NCBI GenBank assembly: GCA_016946835.1
Contig: JACVTC010000246.1
Location: forward strand, 22,501 to 86,500
Direction of reading: 5' to 3'
Source of the DNA: Neocallimastix lanati (nom. inval.)
Taxonomy: Eukaryota; Neocallimastigomycota; Neocallimastigomycetes; Neocallimastigales; Neocallimastigaceae
Length of the DNA stretch: 64,000 bases
Part shown: piece by piece, positions 56,844-64,000 of the stretch
Numbering within the stretch: position 1 is the first letter of the stretch
How the letters are laid out: each line of letters opens with the position of its first letter
Notes under the pieces: generated by a model
The model's database searches: none
Told to the model about the DNA's origin: nothing
Seen by the model: the letters and a program-made list of their open reading frames with translations, nothing else
Made by a program: the position numbers and the translations under genes

Positions 56844-59800
56844 ATTAAATAATTTACAAAATAATACTTTTACTAAGAATACTCCAATTGATAATAATTC
56901 CTTTAATGAAGAATCTGAAGAATTTGATTTTAGTGACACACCTGATAGTGAGGATGATATCATTATAAATGCTATAAAAAGAAAAATGAATGATAATAAC
57001 AGCGAAAAAGAAGAAAGTAATTCCAAGAAAGTACATAAAAGTTTAAAAGATAATCCACGTCCTTTCGCAACTCCTGCTTTAAGAAAGAAGAAAGAAAATG
57101 AGCTACATAATAAACCAAATAAAGCTTATAAAAATCAAATACTTCCATCAATTTTAACTCAACCAAATATTAACAAAGAAAAACAAAAAGAAAAGGAATT
57201 AAGAAATATGACAAGAGTAAGAGAAAGTAAAGAAGAAAACAACAATTATTCATCAAAAGGAAAGGAAAAAGTTGAATCTGAAGATATACTTGTAATCGAT
57301 AATGAAATAGAAGATCTAGAAATGAATAAAGATAATCAACAAAATAAAACTAATACTTTGGAAAAATTAATTTCAACAAAAACTAAAGAAACTAATAATG
57401 GAAATACTCAGTTAGTAAAGAGGAATATTAAAATGATGAATAATAAAGAACCTTACAATATTATGGATGATTTAAATAATCTTAAATCCAGTATTACGAT
57501 AGGTCAACTCTTGAATGCATGTCCGAAAATTCGTTCACAACTAACTCAAGGTTTAAAGTTAGAAAAATCTAAAATAATTGGAACTGTAGACAATGTAATA
57601 GCACGAACTTTATTAGTAAATAACTATGATCATAGCTACATAAGTAAAAGTAATGAAGTAGCCGAAGAAGACTTAGCAATGGTTGATGCAAGTGTTGACG
57701 GAGTACTAGGAAAACTTTTAATTGATTCTTGTAGTAACCTAAGCATCGTTACTAAGCAGTATTTTGATAAATTACCTGGTGAATATGAAACAGTTGGAAA
57801 AAGTCGTGGAAGAATCCAACTAGCAACACAAGATGAAGAATACTCGGAAGGAATTATTGTTCGATTACCAGTAAAAATTAATAATTATGAATTTAATGCG
57901 GACTTTAGAATTATTGAGAAAGAAGACTCTTTTTATGATATGTTAATAAACTTTAAAACTCAAATCGATCATTGTTTATTTATTCATCCGACCTTAAACA
58001 GTTTATGTAAACTTTTGTCAGAAAGTGAATACGAAGAAATAGCTAAAATAAATAATCAATATTATGATGAAGAAAGTATAATTTGCACTATTAGAAAAGT
58101 TAAAGAAACGAATAATGAAAAGGAAATTATAAAGGAATTAACTCCAATGGAATTTATTGAGAGTGATGAATTTTTAAGTACCTTAAATAAAGATTATAAA
58201 GAACAAATTATTAAAATTCTCAAAGAAATGATTGACATAGTTGCCACTTCAACAGAAGAACTAACTCCTTCTAAACTTTCACCACATAAGATCCGTTTAA
58301 AAGCAAATTCAAAGCCAGTAAAATTAAGAAGTTATAGGTTAACTAAATTAAAATCAGATATCTTAAAAGAAGAACTTACAAAACTTATTAAGAAAGGATT
58401 GATAGAACCATCCTGTTCAGAATGGTCATCTCCAGTAGTACTTATTCTAAAACACAATGGAAAGTGGCGCTTGTGTATTGACTACCGAAAAGTCAATGAT
58501 ATGACAGAAAAAGATTCTTATTCAGTTCCATATATAGATGAAATTTTTGATAGTCTCGGAGGATCTAAAATATTTACAACTCTTGATTTATTTTCTGGTT
58601 TTCACCAAATCTTAATGGATGAAGAAAGCGTTGAAGTAACCACTTTCACTACTAAGTTTGGAAATTATCAATTTAAGGTTATGCCTTTTGGACTTACTGG
58701 AGCTCCCTCAACCTTCCAAAGAGAAATGAATAAAATTTTATTCCCTTTTATTGGTGAATTTGTTTATGTATTTATTGATGATGTTTTGATCTATTCAAAA
58801 AGTATCGAAGAACATTTAATTCATATTAAACAAGTATTAGAAGTATTTAAAGAAAACAAGTTAAAAATTAATATTGAAAAGTGCCATTTTCTTCAAACTG
58901 AAGTTGATGTATTAGGTCACAAACTTACTACTAAAGGATTAAGTCCCATGGAAAGTAAAATAACAGCTATTAAGAAGTGGGAAGCCCCTTCATCAATTCA
59001 TGAATTAAGATCATTTCTAGGAGCAATAGGGTATTATCGTGACTTTATCCCTAAATATGCTCAAATTACCTCACCTTTATGTAAATTATTGAAAAAGAAT
59101 ACTAAATATGAATGGAATAAAGAACAACAAGAAAGCTTTGAACTCCTAAAAGAAAAATTAATCAATGCACCTATTCTAAAATTTCCGTCATTTGACAAAC
59201 CTTTTATCATTAGAACTGATGCTTCGTATAATGGAATTGGTGGAGTTCTTTTACAAAAAGAAGAAGAAACCGGTAAGGAGCATCCAATACACTTTATAAG
59301 TAGAAGTTTGAAGAAAACTGAAAAGAATTATGGTATCACAGATTTGGAAGGAACAGCTTTATTTTACTGTATGACTAAATTTAAATCTTATATTGAAGGA
59401 AATCCATTACCTACAACTATTTACACAGATCATAAACCATTAGTTGGTTTATTTAAGAATAAAGAACCTTTGAATGCAAGGCAAACAAGATGGTGTCTAA
59501 CCGCTAGTATGCTTGGAATTAATATAAAATATGAATCAGGCAAAAAGAATGTGTTAGCTGATGCTCTTTCAAGAATGAAAAGTAAGGAAGAGAGAAAGAT
59601 ATTATTAACAAAAATTACTAATGGAAATAATGAAGAATTATTATCTAAGGTTATAAAGGAATTTATTAATGAAAAGTTTACTGTTATTGATGGTGAAGAT
59701 TACTTTATCGACAATGGAAATTATAGAAAATTAATAACGGACGAAAATGAAAGGTTTAAATTAATTTTAGAAGCTCATAATATTGGCCACGAAGGATATT

Positions 59801-60801
59801 ACAAAACATATCAAAGACTTAAGAAAAACTTTTATTGGAATCATATGATTAAAGATATCAAAAGAATTGTTAGTAATTGTGAAAAATGCCAATTAAATCG
59901 TCCTCAACCATATCCAGAACCAACCGAAAACCATCCAACTAAAGTGGAGGGTCCCTTTGTGCATTTAGGATTAGATATTATAGGACCGTTACCAAAAACA
60001 AGAAATAATAATCAATATATTATAGTAACTGTTGATTACTTTACCAAATGGGTTGAAGCCGAACCCACTGAAAACATAACTTCCTCTGATATAATTAAAT
60101 TTTTAATAAACGTTTTTGCAAGACATGGTGTACCTCAAGTTATTACTACTGATAATGGAGTCCAATTCACTTCTGATATGACTAAAATCTTTCTTGATCT
60201 TTATGATGTATATGTTAAATTTGTAGCTACTTACCACCCTGAATCAAATGGCCTTACTGAAAATCGAAATAAAGAAATTGGAAAATTACTCCGTTTATTA
60301 GGAAGGAAAAATCAAGATTGGGATGAAGTTTTACCTTCTGCTTTATGGGCACTTCGAACTACCAAAAATACAGCTACTGGACATTCTAGTTTTGAATTAG
60401 TATATGGAAGAGAAGACCAACAGCCTTATGATATAGCCATAAGAACAATTGAAAATGCAGGTAAATCGTATGATGAAATCTTAATGGAAAAATTTGTTCG
60501 TCATTATCAATGGACTAGAGAAGCATGCGAAAATGTGAAGAATGCTAACAAGTATTGGGCAACAAGACGAGAAGAACAAATAAGTATGAAAAAAGGAAAA
60601 GAATTAAAGGCTGGTGATCTTGTTCTTGTTAGAAACTTTAGCCGCACTAAGCTAGAACCATATTACAATGGACCATTTAAAATTTTAAAAATTCAATTCA
60701 ACACGGCAACCCTAATCGATCAGAAGACTGGAAAGCAACTCGATAGGAATGTTCACTTTAAAAATTTAGTAAAGTTTAACTCCGCTTACAGAGAAGCTTG
60801 A
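56791..60801 (+). CDS. E3 pol (PR, RT, RNase H, integrase), via -1 frameshift
   Basis: Pol frame entered by -1 slip at 56791-56797; the frame is open from 56767. An internal Met at 56986 exists but lies after 65 conserved-phase codons and is probably not the start. Long charged, Asn-rich N-part, then a D-D-L-N-N…Q-L-L…P-K-x-R motif shared with E1 (about 57466). Protease L-I-D-S-C-S (57720). RT: M-P-F-G-L-T-G-A-P, V-F-I-D-D-V-L (58771). RNase H: R-T-D-A-S, D-L-E-G, Y-T-D-H, L-A-D-A-L-S-R. Integrase: H-N-I-G-H…C-E-K-C, D in L-D-I-I-G-P, D in T-D-N-G, E in L-T-E-N. Ends with a GPY/F-like module (Y-Y-N-G-P-F-K-I-L) and no chromodomain. No stops: complete. Confidence 0.96.
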   Translation, partial: FKLLNGSRSTPNDKTIASLNNLQNNTFTKNTPIDNNSFNEESEEFDFSDTPDSEDDIIINAIKRKMNDNNSEKEESNSKKVHKSLKDNPRPFATPALRKKKENELHNKPNKAYKNQILPSILTQPNINKEKQKEKELRNMTRVRESKEENNNYSSKGKEKVESEDILVIDNEIEDLEMNKDNQQNKTNTLEKLISTKTKETNNGNTQLVKRNIKMMNNKEPYNIMDDLNNLKSSITIGQLLNACPKIRSQLTQGLKLEKSKIIGTVDNVIARTLLVNNYDHSYISKSNEVAEEDLAMVDASVDGVLGKLLIDSCSNLSIVTKQYFDKLPGEYETVGKSRGRIQLATQDEEYSEGIIVRLPVKINNYEFNADFRIIEKEDSFYDMLINFKTQIDHCLFIHPTLNSLCKLLSESEYEEIAKINNQYYDEESIICTIRKVKETNNEKEIIKELTPMEFIESDEFLSTLNKDYKEQIIKILKEMIDIVATSTEELTPSKLSPHKIRLKANSKPVKLRSYRLTKLKSDILKEELTKLIKKGLIEPSCSEWSSPVVLILKHNGKWRLCIDYRKVNDMTEKDSYSVPYIDEIFDSLGGSKIFTTLDLFSGFHQILMDEESVEVTTFTTKFGNYQFKVMPFGLTGAPSTFQREMNKILFPFIGEFVYVFIDDVLIYSKSIEEHLIHIKQVLEVFKENKLKINIEKCHFLQTEVDVLGHKLTTKGLSPMESKITAIKKWEAPSSIHELRSFLGAIGYYRDFIPKYAQITSPLCKLLKKNTKYEWNKEQQESFELLKEKLINAPILKFPSFDKPFIIRTDASYNGIGGVLLQKEEETGKEHPIHFISRSLKKTEKNYGITDLEGTALFYCMTKFKSYIEGNPLPTTIYTDHKPLVGLFKNKEPLNARQTRWCLTASMLGINIKYESGKKNVLADALSRMKSKEERKILLTKITNGNNEELLSKVIKEFINEKFTVIDGEDYFIDNGNYRKLITDENERFKLILEAHNIGHEGYYKTYQRLKKNFYWNHMIKDIKRIVSNCEKCQLNRPQPYPEPTENHPTKVEGPFVHLGLDIIGPLPKTRNNNQYIIVTVDYFTKWVEAEPTENITSSDIIKFLINVFARHGVPQVITTDNGVQFTSDMTKIFLDLYDVYVKFVATYHPESNGLTENRNKEIGKLLRLLGRKNQDWDEVLPSALWALRTTKNTATGHSSFELVYGREDQQPYDIAIRTIENAGKSYDEILMEKFVRHYQWTREACENVKNANKYWATRREEQISMKKGKELKAGDLVLVRNFSRTKLEPYYNGPFKILKIQFNTATLIDQKTGKQLDRNVHFKNLVKFNSAYREA

Positions 60802-60819
60802 GTCTTCGTCGGGGCATCT
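60802..60819 (+). promoter_or_regulatory. E3 polypurine-tract region
   Basis: Only 18 nt separate the pol stop from the 3' LTR, ending TCGGGGCATCT. The same GGGCATC motif abuts the E1 3' LTR, so this is the lineage's plus-strand primer site although it is not purely purine. Confidence 0.6.
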
Positions 60820-61315
60820 TGATAAGAATGTACTAAATAATGCATTCTTAATTAAATCTACGATTTATTTCTAATACATTATGTGTACATTATTATTTTT
60901 GTACTTTAATAAATTTTTAAATCCAAAGATCAAAAATTAAATCAAAAATTATATTAAACTTTATATTTTTATATTAAATCTTATATTAATAGTAATATTT
61001 TTATATATTTAAAACTTATATTAGCAATATTAATAATAAATCTTATTTTTTTTATATTAATAATGAAAATTTATATTAATAATATTTTTATATATTGATA
61101 ATTAAAAATTTATATATTATATTTTAACTTTTTATTATAAAATTTTATATCGAAATGTTTTATTTTATATTGAAAAATATTTTATTTTATTAAAAACCTT
61201 TATATTAGAATAGTATTTTTATTTTTATTTGAATATTTTAACAGATTGTAATAAAAATTATAGCCAATTAAATAAATTCTTATTAGTAATATTTTAGATA
61301 TTTTTAAATAAATAA

Positions 61316-61365
<50 letters not shown>

Positions 61366-61660
61366 TTTTATTAATATTATAAATGTATTTTATTTATATT
61401 GTTATAATTAAATTTTATATAATTAATTATAAAAATCAATTTAAATTTAATAGTTTTTAAAAAAAAAAAATAAATAAAATGTAATTTAGTGGCAAGAACA
61501 ACTTTTATGCCTTGAAAAAAAGTATAAATAGTTGTAAATTTTGCTACTAATTTTTAAATATCATCAAGTAAAATTAATAAAATAAATAAAAATAATAAAT
61601 AAATGAATAAAATTTGTGTTTCCTTACTTTATTTTTATTTAATTCTCTAAAACCTTAACA
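60820..61660 (+). repeat. E3 3' LTR
   Basis: 841 bp, same as 53600-54439 except one additional A in the poly-A run. Followed by TSD GAAT. Confidence 0.95.
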
Positions 61661-61674
61661 GAATATAAGAAATC

Positions 61675-61745
61675 AGAATAATGGTCTTGTGGTTAGTTAT
61701 ATTGACCATGGCTAATACTTCATGGGTTCGACTCACACCTTAACC
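61675..61745 (+). tRNA. tRNA-like sequence with pol III A and B boxes, probably degenerate
   Basis: A-box-like TGGTCTTGTGG at 61682 and B-box GGTTCGACTCA at 61725 (10/11 to GGTTCGANTCC), with starts 43 nt apart as in tRNA genes. A possible anticodon-type stem TATTG…TAATA lies between. The expected acceptor arms (61675-61681 and 61739-61745) do not pair and the T-stem has mismatches. It is therefore a tRNA pseudogene, a tRNA-derived SINE head or chance. It begins about 15-20 bp after the E3 insertion point. Confidence 0.35.
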
Positions 61746-62235
61746 CATTTTGCATAAATAATTATTTTATTAATTATTAATAATATCTTCTTGAATGTTC
61801 TTTCTGTATAAAATTATAGAAAGTTAAAGACTCTTTCGGTTTGTAATTTAACTGAAATGAATTTAGAAATTCTTAATATATAAATTATTTTATTCTTTTT
61901 CGATAAGATTCATTTTCATCAATTGAAATCTATAATCTAGAAACTTTACATTATTAATTATAATAAACATATTTTTAAATATTTCTTTAAAATTATTTTT
62001 ACATGTTAAAACTGTTTTTCCGTTAAAAGTATAAATAGTGCGAACTTCACGAATGAAAATATTTTTCTTCGTGCTTTTATTAATAATAATTAACGTATAA
62101 ATAATTCGAAATATTATCTTTGTTGATTAATATTAATAATTATTTTAAATTTTATAATTAATAAAAAATATTTTTAATAAAACGAATTATTTATACAGAT
62201 AGTGTAAACCTATTGAGGTTTCTTCTTTCTGTGTC
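61746..62235. other. Upstream part of E4 or older repeat; TATA-like site
   Basis: No gene. AGTATAAATAG at 62026-62036 followed by the hairpin CACGAA…TTCGTG (62049-62074) looks like an LTR promoter/R region, so part of this stretch may be the 5' LTR of E4. I could not define its borders without the 3' copy. Confidence 0.4.
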
Positions 62236-62870
62236 TCTACACCACGTCCCACCATTACAATAAAAACACCCACGAAAAGTGCCCAATACTTCGACATTAT
62301 AATCACCACCTTAGGCCTCTATTGAAAAGTATCTACATTCAGATTACTACCATTCCTTTCGGCTAATCTTACAATTATTTCTGGTTTTATCTACCACTCC
62401 CTCAGGCCAATTCTATTAATTTTGGTTAAGCCTACTACTACGCATTCCGGTCACTCCTATTACTAATTTCGGTTTATAATACCACTTTTTTCGTCCACTT
62501 CTGACTACTTATTCTTGTAAATTCAACCACTCTTTCTGGCCACTTCTGACTACTTATTCTTGTAAATTCAACCACTCTTTCTGGCCACTTCTGACTACTT
62601 ATTCTTGTAAATTCAACCACTCTTTCTGGCCACTTCTGACTACTTATTCTGGTAAATTCAACCACTCTTTCTGGCCACTTCTGACTACTTATTCTGGTAA
62701 ATTCAACCACTCTTTCTGGCCACTTCTGACTACTTATTCTGGTAAATTCAACCACTCTTTCTGGCCACTTCTGACTACTTATTCTGGTAAATTCAACCAC
62801 TCTTTCTGGCCACTTCTGACTACTTATTCTAGGCAATCTAACCACTTTTTTTGGCCACTTTCAAAACCTA
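62236..62870. repeat. 45-bp tandem repeat with degenerate upstream units
   Basis: From 62490 to 62840, about eight near-identical 45-bp units (core CCACTTCTGACTACTTATTC then TGTAAATTCAACCACTCTTT). 62240-62490 carries diverged units with CCAC…TTTCGG motifs. The plus strand is C-rich and G-poor. Located in the presumed leader of E4. Confidence 0.92.
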
Positions 62871-63603
62871 TTCTGGTCTATTCAGTAACTTTATCCGAAT
62901 ATATATCCTATGGAATCTTGGATTAATAAAAATTATTTTTTCAATTAATAAACTATATATATATTAGAAATAAGCGACTCCTTTCGCGTGGTAAGTTAAA
63001 TTACTGAACATAATACTTGAACATAAGGTATTGTTGAAATCGGGGAGAATAATCAGCTAGTCTCTTTCTGCTAATTAAGTTAGTGATTATAAAGAAATCA
63101 GTTCCGTTACTTCCTTTTATTAATTTATAATTAATATTAACACTCGAACTTACCTTCTTACTATTCAAGAGCTACGGGAACTTATCGCTTAATCCTAAAA
63201 CAATTTATAGACTTGATGATTTAACATTCTATTAATTGGTTTATATAGTAAAATAATAATTAATAAATTAATTAATGTTAATTAATTATTTAATCAAAAA
63301 AAATGAGAATATTAGAAATTATAATCTTTTTTACCTTGAACTAATTCTTATACTTTGTAAATTATTTCTGGCCATAATCAAGTTACTTTTTTACAATGTA
63401 GAACTCGTAGTTTTAACAAAATTTAAAGAACTTTTACAATAAATATTTCTATTAATAATCTAAAATCTCTAATTAAAATAAGAAGATTTTCTGGCCTAAT
63501 TATATCAATAACTATAACTATTATCTTATCAACTCTTCACAAATTCTTTTAATCAACCTTTTGGAAAATCTACCTTTTGAAAAAAATTATCCACTTAATC
63601 ATC
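62871..63603. other. Presumed E4 leader before gag
   Basis: Mixed-composition sequence without long open frame on either strand. Lies between the 45-bp array and the gag start. Confidence 0.5.
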
Positions 63604-64000
63604 ATGGAGGATAACAATGCAACTTACAAGGATGGATTTGCTGGCAACCGCCGTTACTTCAAGGGATTTCTCGCTAAAATTGAACTTATTTTCATGCTCC
63701 ACCCAGACAGATTCCAAAACGATACTACCAAAATTGCTTATATTATTTCAAGACTTTATGGAAAAGCTATGAATTGGGCAGCTACTCTAATAGAAAATAG
63801 AGATCCTTGCCTAAAGAACTACGAAGGATTCGTTTTAAGACTCAAAGCCGCTTTAGGTAATAATGATGCTACCTTTGTCGCTAATCAAAAGCTCAGAACA
63901 ATTAAGCAAAAACGTCTTGGGAATGTAGGAAACTACATTCTTGAGTTCAATAGGTACGCTGACGAGTCATCATGGAATGAGGAAGCAAAAATGGACGCTT
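63604..64000 (+). CDS. E4 gag, 5' part, cut by the window end
   Basis: ATG at 63604 opens a frame that is still open at 64000 (132 codons seen). Features of a retrotransposon gag (capsid N-lobe, Retrotrans_gag type): F-K-G-F-L-A-K-I-E-L-I-F, T-K-I-A-Y-I-I-S-R-L-Y-G-K-A-M-N-W-A, then L-K-A-A-L-G and N-Y-I-L-E-F-N-R-Y-A. This matches the sushi/Tf1-like gag pattern rather than E1/E3 gag. Probably the start of a fourth, plus-strand LTR element whose pol lies beyond the window. Confidence 0.85.
   Translation, partial: MEDNNATYKDGFAGNRRYFKGFLAKIELIFMLHPDRFQNDTTKIAYIISRLYGKAMNWAATLIENRDPCLKNYEGFVLRLKAALGNNDATFVANQKLRTIKQKRLGNVGNYILEFNRYADESSWNEEAKMDA

Larger units (their letters stand above)
53600..61660 (+). 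mobile_element. E3: intact, recent Ty3/gypsy LTR retrotransposon
   Basis: 8061 bp with LTRs 53600-54439 and 60820-61660. By eye they differ only by one A in a run of about 45 A. TSD GAAT at 53596-53599 and 61661-61664. PBS at 54446, 1.4-kb structured leader, intact gag, -1 frameshift cassette, intact pol ending 60801. All catalytic motifs are present, so this copy may still be active. It is inserted exactly at the outer edge of the inverted solo LTR. Confidence 0.96.

Noticed and set aside
56986-56988. Internal ATG as the true start of E3 pol
   Set aside because: The frame is open 219 nt upstream to the frameshift heptamer and the same layout is seen in E1; frameshift fusion is the better explanation.
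61675-61745. Functional tRNA gene
   Set aside because: A and B boxes fit, but acceptor arms do not pair and the T-stem has mismatches; kept only as a tRNA-like sequence.
62474-62845. Minus-strand protein of eight 15-residue repeats
   Set aside because: A 45-bp tandem repeat keeps any open unit open; it is antisense to the presumed E4 leader and has no flanking coding sequence.

Overview
The window is extremely AT-rich eukaryotic DNA, and it most likely comes from an anaerobic gut fungus (Neocallimastigomycota). Four things support this. Genes stand out as islands of higher GC in near-pure A/T sequence. Introns have GT..AG ends. Proteins carry long asparagine runs. A broken secreted enzyme at 34-37 kb carries a cysteine-rich module of the fungal dockerin/CBM10 type, which is typical of these fungi. 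The assignment is an inference from these traits, not from a database match.

Layout. At 0.8-7 kb (minus strand) lies an ABCA-type full ABC transporter with a 1.2-kb intron made almost entirely of ATT microsatellite and a minisatellite; its first exon is not visible. From 8 to 10.3 kb there is a segment present three times in the window (about 8.0-9.25, 19.25-20.8 and 21.7-23.15 kb), each copy with a 55-codon hydrophobic small ORF, and a large ATT minisatellite. At 12.0-16.7 kb (minus strand) is a complete two-exon ABCB/MDR-type transporter of 1464 aa with a huge Asn-rich linker. From 16.7 to 34 kb there is essentially no gene: tandem repeats with 35-, 17- and 33-bp units, segmental duplications, a nearly C-free purine tract, one GC-island micro-ORF (19.1 kb) and a decayed LINE endonuclease relic (29.5-30.3 kb). 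At 34.1-37.0 kb (minus strand) lies a pseudogene for a secreted PI-PLC-like enzyme with dockerin and ricin-B-like modules. At 37.6 kb is a LINE reverse-transcriptase relic.

From 38 kb to the end the window is a cluster of Ty3/gypsy LTR retrotransposons. E1 (38212-44580, minus) is decayed. E2 (46402-52667, plus) is a chromodomain element with a 5-bp TSD, mutated by several stops. A solo LTR (52723-53595, minus) sits head-to-head with E3. E3 (53600-61660, plus) is intact: its LTRs differ, as far as I could read, only by one A in a poly-A run. E4 starts near 63.6 kb and runs off the window. E1 and E3 belong to one lineage. Their LTRs start TGATA, their protease motif is D-S/T-C, and both carry a TTTAAAC -1 frameshift heptamer at the end of gag. 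In E3 this is followed by a textbook H-type pseudoknot. E2 is of the Tf1/sushi type: its primer binding site is complementary to a sequence just downstream of its own LTR TATA box, which suggests self-priming.

The most interesting signals are: the E3 frameshift cassette; the triple GAAT junctions showing two insertions at exactly the same nucleotide, about 20 bp from a tRNA-like A-box/B-box sequence; the predicted self-priming of E2; and the PI-PLC/dockerin/ricin architecture.
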